The position numbers were made by a program, and so were the translations under genes. From assembly GCA_017615955.1 (NCBI GenBank), contig JAFZZD010000759.1:1-6281 (forward strand): a stretch of 6,281 nt of DNA, given 5' to 3'. The notes beneath the pieces were generated by a model. The model saw nothing but the letters and a program-made list of their open reading frames with translations. It was not told where the DNA came from and made no database searches. The stretch is from Victivallales bacterium. Lineage in GTDB: Bacteria > Verrucomicrobiota > Lentisphaeria > Oligosphaerales > Oligosphaeraceae. Position 1 is the stretch's first letter. Every line of letters begins with the position of its first letter. Below, one piece after another: positions 1-5,720 of the stretch.

Positions 1-1572
1 CAAGAACACAGCCGCACTCCATCCGTAGTCATGCACAGCTCTATGCACCCATTCGCAGTCATCAGGATGATTTGAACCTTTGCGGTTTATGCTTCCAGGC
101 GCGATCTTTCCGAATGGGTCGTAGAACTCGTAGAAGGCGCCGAACTCCTTGAAATAGCGCAGGCCAGCCTCCACCGTCCTGCGGCGTATATGGTCCGCCT
201 CTTGATGGTATCCGTATCTGTCAAGTCCTTCCGCCGCATGGTAGTTGAAGATGTGCCATACGGGTCCACGCCACATATCCAGTTCAAAGGAAGGATCAGA
301 CACGCTTACGGACGGCAGCGGATAGTATGTGCCGTATGTCTTGGGATTCCGCGTATGCTCCGCCAGCTTTGCCGCATGCTCGGGCGAGGCCGCGCCGCAT
401 AGCAACGGCAGGAAGCCAGACACGGCAGACACCTTTGTCTGCTTCCTTCCGTATATCTCAAAGTCAGTGTAGAAGCTCATATCTTCATTCCAGAAGTATT
501 TTTCAATGAGCTGGTTGAGCCTTTCATGGTAGGCATTGAAATGCTTCTGTATGTCCGTCTTGCCCAGCTGCTGTGCGAATTCCGCAATGACTTCGCATTC
601 ACGCGAGATGAAGCAGGTCAAATCCACAGCGCCGCAGATCTTCATGGAATCAAAGCGTGGCGAATTGTCCATTCCACTCTCGCCGCAGGGGCAGACCTTG
701 CATGAGCCGTCAGTAATCCATTCCAGCACGCCGTCCCCATCCAGATCACGGTGGACCAGCACCCACTCCACAAATGCAACCAAGTGCGGCAATGCGTACT
801 CAATTACCTCGCGTGATGCTCCAATAGCCTTCAGGCCGTTGGCAATGACCGGCTGCTGTATCATGGAAGGCGTGACGTATGTCGGGCTTGCGGTCATAGG
901 TACCTTGCCGCTGTCCTCCTGGTAGTCAAACAGCGAACATATCGCCTCTTCAGCGGCCTTCCTGTCAAAATACTGCAGGCCTAGCGCCTGATACACGGAA
1001 TCCATAATCCAGCAGTTTCTATGCGGCCACCTGTCAGGCGTCACCCAATGCGCCTTGAACCTATCTTCAGCCGAATACACGCAGGAACGCAGGACGGAAC
1101 ATGCCCTTGTCACAGCCATGGCCATGTCTTCATCCTCCACATCTGGGAAGCTTGCCAGCGCATCAAAAGCCCTTTTCTTCTTCTCATAGAGCGCGTCAAA
1201 GTCCGCATCAAGATATTCTTTGTGGAGGAAGCCCTTTGTCGCAAACAGTATTTTTCCATTGCCCCGTACGATCTCGTAGTATTTTTCATCCACATCCTCG
1301 AAAACAGCCTCGCCTTCGATAAGAAGATTCCAGGCATCGGCAAGCAACATTCTGTTCGGGCCGAACGAGGCAAAGTCAGAACACACCGTAATGGGGCCGT
1401 CGTAATCCGGTATGCGTATGGTACCATTGCGTTCAGGCAGCATGGCCCAATAGGTGAAACGCTCCTTGCGTGAAAGCAAGGTCAGCATATTTCTGTAATC
1501 AGTCCTTCCCTCAAGACCTGAAAAGGTGAACAACTGGTCAAAACTGTAGATGTCAGGATACAATACCTTCAT
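1..1572 (-). CDS. GH63/trehalase-like (alpha/alpha)6 glycoside hydrolase, C-terminus cut by window edge
   Basis: The reading frame is open from an ATG at 1572 to the left edge (524 codons, no stop), so the C-terminus is missing. It resembles the clan of six-hairpin inverting glycosidases around GH63 and mannosylglycerate hydrolase. Visible motifs, in order: PHRNCWIMD at 183-191; a DxDxDGxxE calcium-type loop at D276-E284; ESGMDNSPRFD at 298-308, whose D302 is the likely general acid; ELDMWRGPVWHIFNY at 430-444; and FYEFYDPFGK at 480-489, whose E482 is the likely general base. Catalytic roles are assigned by analogy with GH63 enzymes, not shown here. There is no signal peptide, so it probably acts in the cytoplasm on an imported glycoside; the substrate is unknown. 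Three cysteines (C291, C294, C296) lie just before the catalytic motif. No Shine-Dalgarno sequence precedes the ATG; the frame stays open upstream with GTG codons near 1599-1602, so the start is only fairly sure. It follows the pseudopilin gene after a 111-base gap containing hairpins. Confidence 0.85.
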   Translation of the reverse strand, partial: MKVLYPDIYSFDQLFTFSGLEGRTDYRNMLTLLSRKERFTYWAMLPERNGTIRIPDYDGPITVCSDFASFGPNRMLLADAWNLLIEGEAVFEDVDEKYYEIVRGNGKILFATKGFLHKEYLDADFDALYEKKKRAFDALASFPDVEDEDMAMAVTRACSVLRSCVYSAEDRFKAHWVTPDRWPHRNCWIMDSVYQALGLQYFDRKAAEEAICSLFDYQEDSGKVPMTASPTYVTPSMIQQPVIANGLKAIGASREVIEYALPHLVAFVEWVLVHRDLDGDGVLEWITDGSCKVCPCGESGMDNSPRFDSMKICGAVDLTCFISRECEVIAEFAQQLGKTDIQKHFNAYHERLNQLIEKYFWNEDMSFYTDFEIYGRKQTKVSAVSGFLPLLCGAASPEHAAKLAEHTRNPKTYGTYYPLPSVSVSDPSFELDMWRGPVWHIFNYHAAEGLDRYGYHQEADHIRRRTVEAGLRYFKEFGAFYEFYDPFGKIAPGSINRKGSNHPDDCEWVHRAVHDYGWSAAVFL

Positions 1573-1587
1573 AAGACAAAGACAAAA

Positions 1588-1616
1588 TGAATACGGCACC
1601 ACATGAAATGTGGCAA
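1588..1616 (-). promoter_or_regulatory. Candidate promoter for the GH63-like gene
   Basis: Read on the minus strand, TTGCCA (1616-1611) matches the -35 consensus at 5 of 6 positions. It is followed after exactly 17 bases by TATTCA (1593-1588), a weaker -10 (3 of 6). Transcription would begin around 1581, leaving a leader of only about 10 bases before the ATG at 1572. That fits the absence of a Shine-Dalgarno sequence. Prediction from consensus only. Confidence 0.35.
1599..1613. promoter_or_regulatory. Palindrome CCACAT-GAA-ATGTGG, possible operator or hairpin
   Basis: Perfect inverted repeat with 6-bp arms and a 3-base centre. It falls between the candidate -35 and -10 of the glycosidase promoter, where a bound protein would block polymerase. 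It differs from the AAGTTGT element of the 3.5-3.7 kb region, so a different regulator would be implied. It could also simply be a small RNA hairpin in read-through transcripts. Confidence 0.35.
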
Positions 1617-1633
1617 AAACACAACCCAATTTA

Positions 1634-1652
1634 GGCAATTATGAAAATTGCC
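1634..1652. repeat. Inverted repeat GGCAATT-ATGAA-AATTGCC overlapping the terminator-like hairpin
   Basis: Perfect 7-bp arms separated by 5 bases. The right arm (1646-1652) shares bases with the left arm of the stronger hairpin at 1647-1670, so the two stems cannot form at once in one transcript. This layout is seen in attenuators, although no leader peptide or ligand-binding aptamer is evident. Confidence 0.45.
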
Positions 1653-1670
1653 GTGGCTTACCACGGCAAT
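1647..1670 (-). terminator. Strong hairpin after the pseudopilin gene, partial intrinsic terminator
   Basis: Perfect 10-bp stem ATTGCCGTGG / CCACGGCAAT with a 4-base loop. It lies 14 bases past the pseudopilin stop codon in the direction of transcription. On the minus strand it is followed by a short T run (AATTTTC), weaker than a classical terminator; there is no T run on the plus-strand side. It may terminate, attenuate or stabilise the end of the upstream message and so lower expression of the glycosidase relative to the pseudopilin. Confidence 0.55.
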
Positions 1671-1683
1671 ACACTGCAAACTA

Positions 1684-2454
1684 CTACTTGACGTCCTTGT
1701 CCGGATACCAGTTGTCAATGGTGTTGTATGGAGGCACATGGTAAAGGGCATTGGTGGATTCCAGGCTTGTTCCCGGCGCGTTTACGCTTGAGACATGCCC
1801 GTCCAGGAAGAGAACGTTGCATCTGCCGCTATGCCAGGCATAAATTGAGGCATTGGGATAGCCTTCACGTGCATAGAAGCAATAATTCATAGTTGGGCCT
1901 CCTGTATCGGTATTGCCACCTTTGTTGATGGAATCCGCAAGATAAATCTTCGCTGAAGGGTTCACAGCCTCGCTGGACTTCCACAGCTTCTTTGGGGAAA
2001 GTGCCTTGCTTGCAAATGAGTACGCATACGATATGCCATAGTACATCGCATAATAGATGTTGGTTCCAAGTGCAGGATTCTTGTCGCCAGTCAGCGCCGA
2101 GGGGCAGTAGTACAATTGGGCGTTCTTCCCTCCACCCAATGCCTTGTAGTAGCCCAGGTAATCCAGGATATGGAGATAGCCGTTGTGCATGGTCTTGTAG
2201 CTTGAACTGGTGTCGCCAGTCACATTGCCACCTGCATCCCCAAGCACATAGTAAAGACTGTGGTTGAGGATCATTCCATCATAGTCGTCTTGGTACAAGT
2301 AAAGATAGGTGCCAATCTGCTTCTGCTGGTTTACACAGCCAATGGCACGTGCTTTTTCACGCGCCTTGCTCAACGCGGGCAGAAGCATGGCAGCCAGAAT
2401 GGCTATGATCGCTATGACCACCAGTAGCTCAATCAAAGTAAATCTCTTCTTCAT
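1684..2454 (-). CDS. Type II secretion/type IV pilin-like pseudopilin with H-X9-DG C-terminal motif
   Basis: 256 residues, complete. The N-terminus is a class III prepilin signal: MKKR, then FTLIELLVV with the conserved glutamate E9 (position +5 of the mature protein), then a hydrophobic helix to about residue 28 and SKAREKAR. The residue before the expected cleavage site is arginine rather than glycine, a variant common in PVC-group pseudopilins. C40 followed by QKQIG and DDYDG (56-60) matches the usual family pattern. At the C-terminus, H208 and D218-G219 form the H-X9-DG motif (prepilin-type processing-associated domain, TIGR04294-like). The protein should be inserted in the inner membrane by the N-terminal helix and processed by a prepilin peptidase, with the globular part outside the cytoplasm. 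No secretion machinery is encoded nearby. It lies 42 bases after the 336-residue gene and is probably co-transcribed with it. Its function in sugar loci is not established. Confidence 0.93.
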   Translation of the reverse strand: MKKRFTLIELLVVIAIIAILAAMLLPALSKAREKARAIGCVNQQKQIGTYLYLYQDDYDGMILNHSLYYVLGDAGGNVTGDTSSSYKTMHNGYLHILDYLGYYKALGGGKNAQLYYCPSALTGDKNPALGTNIYYAMYYGISYAYSFASKALSPKKLWKSSEAVNPSAKIYLADSINKGGNTDTGGPTMNYCFYAREGYPNASIYAWHSGRCNVLFLDGHVSSVNAPGTSLESTNALYHVPPYNTIDNWYPDKDVK

Positions 2455-2460
2455 CTGCGT

Positions 2461-2466
2461 CTCCTT
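2461..2466 (-). promoter_or_regulatory. Ribosome binding site of the pseudopilin gene
   Basis: AAGGAG on the minus strand, 6 bases before the ATG at 2454. It confirms that start and shows that the host uses canonical Shine-Dalgarno sites. That makes their absence before the glycosidase and regulator start codons more noticeable. Confidence 0.8.
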
Positions 2467-2496
2467 AAAATTGGTTGGACAACTATCTAAAAACTA

Positions 2497-3507
2497 TTAT
2501 TCAAGACAATCCTTCACAGCCTGTGCGCTTGCAGGCCACTTGCGTATTTCCCTGTCTCCCAGGATGACAATGCCGCCCAGCTTGCCGTCCTTGATCAGGC
2601 GGGCCGCCTTGTGCATCTGGAACTTAAGGCATTCAGGCGGGTTGCCCAGATCGGCGCAGCCATAGTCGTGGATGAATATGCCCAGGAAAATCTCCTTGCC
2701 AGCAAAGATCTGGCGGCAACGCTCGATGCGCTCGCCAAGCCTCAACAGATCCTGCTTCGACCAGAACCACAAAACCACCCTGTCGATGTAGGGCAGCATC
2801 GGCGTAAAGTCATACTGGTCAAGCTCATGCATATAGATCACGCAGCTGACCTGCATGGCGGGATTGTGCTTTTTCGCGCTTTCCTGCACCTTCCTGAAGA
2901 CCTCTCCATTCAGCTTAAGCTCCTTGTTATGGCCAGTATGGGTGGCGTCATCCAGCATGCCGGAGATGATGTTGGGATACTTTGCGGAAAATGCGCTTGC
3001 CTTGGCCGCGCATTCCTCGTCGCTCTCTGGCTGGAACTGCTTGGCGCGGCAGGTGTCCGTCATCTGCACCATCACCTTGTCGAACTTCGCCAACGGGGCG
3101 ATGTACTTCTCCTCCACGGGACCGCCAACATACACCACATTCGGCACGTCAAAGTATTCCGCCCCCTTGATCAGCGTGTCATCCGCCAAAGAACCGAACC
3201 AGAACGGAGTCGGTCCGCCCCATACCCATGCCTTGCTGCGTGGCACCTTCAGTGCCAAGTCCGCCTTGTCCTCAATCTGGCGAATGCCCTGAATGATCAA
3301 CTCGTCAATTCGGGCGCTCTTTTCTGCCACCTTGGCATAATATGCGGCTGCGGCTGGAGGCACTTCGCACTGTCCAGTCAAGTCCGCGTCAGGCGCACAG
3401 CTTTCACCCAGTTTATGCCCCGTTTCCTGAGCGGCAAGCTTTGCATATTCCTTGAAAGCATTCAGTTCAGCAGAAAGCCTTTCCTGCAATCCTTTGTCAA
3501 TTTCCAT
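2497..3507 (-). CDS. Conserved-looking protein of unknown function, probable TIM-barrel fold
   Basis: 336 residues, complete; start supported by AAGGGA centred about 10 bases upstream (3515-3520). I do not recognise a named family. The first 85 residues are mostly charged and helical. After that, eight hydrophobic strand-like segments alternate with helices: about 94-99 (WVWGGP), 124-129 (VVYVGG), 144-149 (KVMVQM), 181-187 (ISGMLDD), 219-229 (ending MHEL), 243-249 (RVVLWFW), 272-283 (ending FIHDYG) and 311-318 (GGIVILGD). This is the order expected of an (alpha/beta)8 barrel. Acidic residues at or near strand ends (D186, D187, E228, D281, D318, E320) and aromatic W248 and W250-flanking residues are candidates for a sugar-binding active site. 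There is no signal peptide, so it is probably cytoplasmic. It is the first gene of the leftward group, directly behind the divergent promoter. A glycosidase or sugar-isomerase-like role is a guess from context only. Confidence 0.85.
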   Translation of the reverse strand: MEIDKGLQERLSAELNAFKEYAKLAAQETGHKLGESCAPDADLTGQCEVPPAAAAYYAKVAEKSARIDELIIQGIRQIEDKADLALKVPRSKAWVWGGPTPFWFGSLADDTLIKGAEYFDVPNVVYVGGPVEEKYIAPLAKFDKVMVQMTDTCRAKQFQPESDEECAAKASAFSAKYPNIISGMLDDATHTGHNKELKLNGEVFRKVQESAKKHNPAMQVSCVIYMHELDQYDFTPMLPYIDRVVLWFWSKQDLLRLGERIERCRQIFAGKEIFLGIFIHDYGCADLGNPPECLKFQMHKAARLIKDGKLGGIVILGDREIRKWPASAQAVKDCLE

Positions 3508-3546
3508 TCGTGATTCCCTTTCTTGCGTTCTGTCCCTTTTTGCTTT

Positions 3547-3575
3547 AAATTAGACTAGACAACTTCCATTGTCCA
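3547..3575 (-). promoter_or_regulatory. Candidate leftward promoter for the barrel-protein/pseudopilin genes
   Basis: On the minus strand, TGGACA (3575-3570; 5 of 6 to TTGACA), a 17-base spacer, then TAATTT (3552-3547; 3 of 6). Transcription would start near 3540, giving a leader of about 33 bases that contains the ribosome binding site. One AAGTTGT element lies in the spacer and another ends 4 bases upstream of the -35. Confidence 0.5.
3557..3567 (-). promoter_or_regulatory. AAGTTGT operator-like element, copy 1 (leftward spacer)
   Basis: Minus strand reads GGAAGTTGTCT. The AAGTTGT core is intact, with two flanking mismatches and one internal mismatch against TTAAGTTGTAT. It lies between -35 and -10 of the leftward promoter, 23 bp from copy 2 in the same orientation. 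Confidence 0.5.
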
Positions 3576-3579
3576 GATA

Positions 3580-3590
3580 ATACAACTTAT
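3580..3590 (-). promoter_or_regulatory. AAGTTGT operator-like element, copy 2 (upstream of leftward -35)
   Basis: Minus strand reads ATAAGTTGTAT, followed by TAT; the larger 14-base unit ATAAGTTGTATTAT has symmetric ATAA/TTAT ends. It ends 4 bases before the leftward -35 box. Confidence 0.6.
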
Positions 3591-3621
3591 TTTTTAGTCT
3601 CATGCATATTCTACTAAAAAA
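3590..3621. repeat. AT-rich inverted repeat between the two divergent promoters
   Basis: Perfect 9-bp arms TTTTTTAGT (3590-3598) and ACTAAAAAA (3613-3621) flank a 14-base loop that contains the palindrome ATGCAT (3602-3607). It lies between the operator pairs of the two promoters and belongs to neither core promoter. The A and T tracts could bend DNA. A terminator is unlikely because no run of T follows either arm on its own strand. Confidence 0.45.
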
Positions 3622-3659
3622 ACACTGCCGACGCAAGTGCAATATTAAATGTTTTATTT

Positions 3660-3670
3660 TTAAGTTGTAT
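3660..3670 (+). promoter_or_regulatory. AAGTTGT operator-like element, copy 3 (upstream of rightward -35)
   Basis: TTAAGTTGTAT, ending 4 bases before the TTGACT -35 box. This is the mirror position of copy 2 at the other promoter. Copy 4 has the same 11 bases 23 bp downstream. Confidence 0.6.
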
Positions 3671-3674
3671 CGTA

Positions 3675-3703
3675 TTGACTTATTAAGTTGTATTATATAC
3701 CTT
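3675..3703 (+). promoter_or_regulatory. Candidate rightward promoter for the regulator operon
   Basis: TTGACT (3675-3680) matches the -35 consensus at 5 of 6. The -10 is ambiguous: TATACC (3696-3701, 15-base spacer) or TACCTT (3698-3703, 17-base spacer). Transcription would begin around 3706-3710. This places the alternative TTG start at 3705 at or before the transcript start and favours the ATG at 3744. Confidence 0.5.
3683..3693 (+). promoter_or_regulatory. AAGTTGT operator-like element, copy 4 (rightward spacer)
   Basis: TTAAGTTGTAT, identical over 11 bases to copy 3 and continuing into TATAT. It occupies the spacer between -35 and -10, so a bound protein should block polymerase and give autorepression. 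Confidence 0.6.
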
Positions 3704-3735
3704 ATTGAAAAAGCCATTTTCTTGCTTGCAATGCG

Positions 3736-3745
3736 GTTGTATTAT
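3736..3745 (+). promoter_or_regulatory. AAGTTGT-type element, copy 5, overlapping the regulator start codon
   Basis: GTTGTATTAT, identical over 10 bases to the 3' part of copies 2 and 4, but preceded by CG rather than AA. The last two bases are the AT of the ATG at 3744. It takes the place where a Shine-Dalgarno sequence would be expected; none is visible. It may be a downstream roadblock operator or a chance match. Confidence 0.4.
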
Positions 3746-4832
3746 GATCTCAAAATCCAAATCTGAATTGAAAAAGGATATAGCCTACAAGCGTATTCTA
3801 GGCATGATCCTAAACGGAAGCATTGGAGACAGATTCCCCAGCGAACCTGTACTTAGCAGCCAACTTGGCATATCAAGAGTAACACTCCGCGCCGCGCTGG
3901 AACGCCTGGCCACAGAAGGTCTCATATCCCGCTCGCACTATTATGGAACACGCATCATCAACAGCGAAATGAAAAGGCAGGTGCTGGTAGTCCATGCCTC
4001 CGATACTGGCTCATTCAGAACCAGTCATATCCAAGCTGTCCTCCATTCATTTGAAATGCGCCTCAAGGAAAAAGGCTACCGCATGGAAAGCACATCTTTC
4101 CACTTCCTGCAATCGGCTGAAAAAATCTCGGAAAAATACTGCGGCGTACTCTTTTTCGGCGCCGCCATGACAGGCAACGAGCCATTCATCAAGACATTGA
4201 GCCAATGCACAGTGCCGGTCATCCTGAACAGGGAGGACCACGACAACACACTGGCACATATTTTCAGCAGCGTGGGGACAGACATCAGGTCCGCCTGGCT
4301 TTCTGGCTATGACTACTTGCTGGGGCTTGGCTACCGCCGCATCGCCACATTCTGCTCCAATGACATCCGCAACCAACAGCGCCTGGGGCTTTCCTCACAG
4401 GCAATGGCAGAGGAGTTAAGGAAGAAAGGGGCATACGAAGCGGCAGAACTGGTATTCAGGACTTGTCCCGAAGACTGTCAAGACGATTTGATACGCATCA
4501 TCCGCGACAGGCAACTTGATGCTCTTTATTGCTATTCAGGATATATGGCTGCCCAAGCATACCGCATCGCCAAGGAACGCTCCTTGAAGATTCCAGGAGA
4601 CCTGGCAATACTTAGCTTTGGAGACGGCTCCAATCTTATGTCCCCTTCCCTCTCATCCGTGGATCTGAACTACACTCTCTGCGGGATTGCAGAAGCAGAA
4701 CTACTTCTGAAAATGCAGAACAAAAATGTCAGTTCGCCCGTGCATTTATCAATTCCGCATTACATTAACGCAAAAGAAAGCACCCAGAACTATCTTCTCC
4801 AAATACCAATGTTGTCTGAAGGAGGTCATTGA
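3744..4832 (+). CDS. Transcriptional regulator: GntR-type winged helix fused to LacI-type sugar-binding domain
   Basis: 362 residues from the ATG at 3744. An in-frame TTG at 3705 would add 13 residues (MKKPFSCLQCGCI), but it sits at the predicted transcript start and has no ribosome binding site. Residues 10-72 form a GntR-type winged helix, with FPSEPVLSSQLGISRVTLRAALERLATEGLI at 31-61 and the wing at HYYGTRI (65-71). From about residue 78 the protein follows the LacI/periplasmic-binding fold: VLVVHAS at 80-86, CGVLFFGA at 133-140, VPVILNRED at 157-165, a GYDYLLGLGYRRIA segment at 188-201, LDALYCYS at 258-265, the signature IPGDLAILSFGDGS at 283-296, and the SPSLSSVDLNY segment at 300-310. 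This arrangement is the same as Bacillus AraR, so a sugar or sugar derivative is the likely effector. It probably controls both divergent arms through the AAGTTGT elements, including its own operon. It is not AraR itself as far as can be told. Confidence 0.92.
   Translation: MISKSKSELKKDIAYKRILGMILNGSIGDRFPSEPVLSSQLGISRVTLRAALERLATEGLISRSHYYGTRIINSEMKRQVLVVHASDTGSFRTSHIQAVLHSFEMRLKEKGYRMESTSFHFLQSAEKISEKYCGVLFFGAAMTGNEPFIKTLSQCTVPVILNREDHDNTLAHIFSSVGTDIRSAWLSGYDYLLGLGYRRIATFCSNDIRNQQRLGLSSQAMAEELRKKGAYEAAELVFRTCPEDCQDDLIRIIRDRQLDALYCYSGYMAAQAYRIAKERSLKIPGDLAILSFGDGSNLMSPSLSSVDLNYTLCGIAEAELLLKMQNKNVSSPVHLSIPHYINAKESTQNYLLQIPMLSEGGH
4819..4825 (+). promoter_or_regulatory. Strong Shine-Dalgarno with long spacing before the acyltransferase-like gene
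   Basis: AAGGAGG lies within the last codons of the regulator, 13 bases before the ATG at 4839, longer than the usual 5-9. The regulator stop TGA (4830-4832) is in frame with the next gene, separated by just ATA ATT. No better start lies in between, so the ATG is kept. Confidence 0.6.
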
Positions 4833-4838
4833 ATAATT

Positions 4839-5711
4839 ATGGTTATTGAATACACAGTTGAGAAGCTGGAAGCAGCACTGAAAACTGCAAAAATCAGCCC
4901 ACAGGGGCAGACCTTTGTACTGGCAAACTGGGAACGTCTGCTGCCGCAAATCAAAACTTACGTTGCGGCAATCATGGCAGACTGGCCAGCCTTCCCCAAA
5001 ATCTGGGAATCCCTGAACCTGCCATCTGGCCTGGATGAAGGTGAACGCAGCGTGTTCATGGTGGCTGCATACTGCTTCATGATGCCAGCTTCACGCCAGC
5101 GGTATCTGGAAAGGGGCTACACCGAAGACATGTGGCTGGAGGCAATGCCGGACATCTCATGGCACACACACGACAAGGACGACGGCACGCTCTGGCTGGA
5201 CACGTGCAACAACGAATTCAACTGGCATTTCTCAATATTGAATGCCCACAACATCACATTGGGGCGCCTGCAGTTCTACCAGCGCACAAGCCCATTTGAC
5301 TTCCCCGAATACGGCGTGGCAAAGGACGACAATGTGGCAGGTTTCCACATTCCCGCCAATGGTCCGCTGGACATAGAGGCGTGCAAGGCATCCTTCCGCC
5401 GTGCCCAGGACTTCTTCGCCAAATACCATCCTGACTGGGATTTCAAGGGCTTCTTCTGCCAGTCATGGTTTCTGAATCCGATTTACAGAAACTACTTGCC
5501 CCCAACCGCAAATATCCTGCGCTTCCAGAACCTGGGCAAGGCCATCAACTACCCCAACAACAGCAAGGACGCAATCCGCCGCGTGTTCACATTTAGAGGC
5601 GTCAGCATAGAAAATCCCAACCCGCCCACAAAAATGCAACGGGCAATCCAGGCAATCATCAAGGACGGCAACTCAATCGCAGCAGGCGCAATATTCATTC
5701 CAAAGCAATAG
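4839..5711 (+). CDS. Putative acyltransferase with NAT_N / GNAT_C-like domains
   Basis: 290 residues, complete. By pattern it resembles the two-domain proteins annotated as acyltransferase domain-containing (Pfam NAT_N plus GNAT_C, formerly DUF5596), known mainly as uncharacterised proteins. The N-terminal part (1-about 115) is helical. The C-terminal part shows LGRLQFY at 141-147, FHIPANGPLD at 169-178, FFCQSWFLNPIY at 205-216, ANILRFQNL at 224-232, AIRRVFTFRG at 245-254 and a final helix MQRAIQAIIKDG followed by GAIF (266-286). I see no classical acetyl-CoA P-loop (Q/RxxGxG/A), so catalysis is not demonstrated. No signal peptide, so it is probably cytoplasmic. It sits 6 bases after the regulator and 9 before the oxidoreductase, in a tight operon. 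A role in acylating a sugar or amino sugar would fit the neighbours but is inference. Confidence 0.65.
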   Translation: MVIEYTVEKLEAALKTAKISPQGQTFVLANWERLLPQIKTYVAAIMADWPAFPKIWESLNLPSGLDEGERSVFMVAAYCFMMPASRQRYLERGYTEDMWLEAMPDISWHTHDKDDGTLWLDTCNNEFNWHFSILNAHNITLGRLQFYQRTSPFDFPEYGVAKDDNVAGFHIPANGPLDIEACKASFRRAQDFFAKYHPDWDFKGFFCQSWFLNPIYRNYLPPTANILRFQNLGKAINYPNNSKDAIRRVFTFRGVSIENPNPPTKMQRAIQAIIKDGNSIAAGAIFIPKQ

Positions 5712-5720
5712 GTGCGGAAA

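Noticed and set aside
686..699. 14-base repeat CAGGGGCAGACCTT, also at 4902-4915
   Set aside because: It lies in two unrelated genes and is read in different frames and directions relative to coding. One such match in a window of this size is close to what chance allows.
730..750. DxDxDG loop in the glycosidase as a dockerin domain
   Set aside because: Only one loop, located inside the catalytic domain where related glycosidases have a similar acidic loop, with no second repeat.
1021..1473. 150-codon plus-strand frame, and other plus-strand frames in 1-1570
   Set aside because: All are antisense to the GH63-like gene, whose catalytic motifs are intact in the minus-strand frame.
2477..2487. 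GGACAACTATC upstream of the pseudopilin (AGTTGTC on the minus strand) as a further operator
   Set aside because: Shares 7 bases with the element core but has no second copy at 23 bp and no convincing promoter boxes; the pseudopilin is more simply read as co-transcribed with the gene before it.
2611..3513. 300-codon open frame on the plus strand
   Set aside because: It lies fully antisense to the 336-residue minus-strand gene, lacks a ribosome binding site, and its translation is rich in His, Leu and Arg without a recognisable domain. It is a composition shadow.
3705..3743. TTG start giving a 13-residue N-terminal extension of the regulator
   Set aside because: No ribosome binding site, position at or before the predicted transcription start, and the extra residues precede the normal start of a GntR winged helix. 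Not excluded experimentally.
3556..3745. Evenly spaced short repeats as a CRISPR-like array
   Set aside because: The units are about 11 bases, occur on both strands and are tied to promoter boxes; no spacer/repeat alternation of CRISPR length is present.
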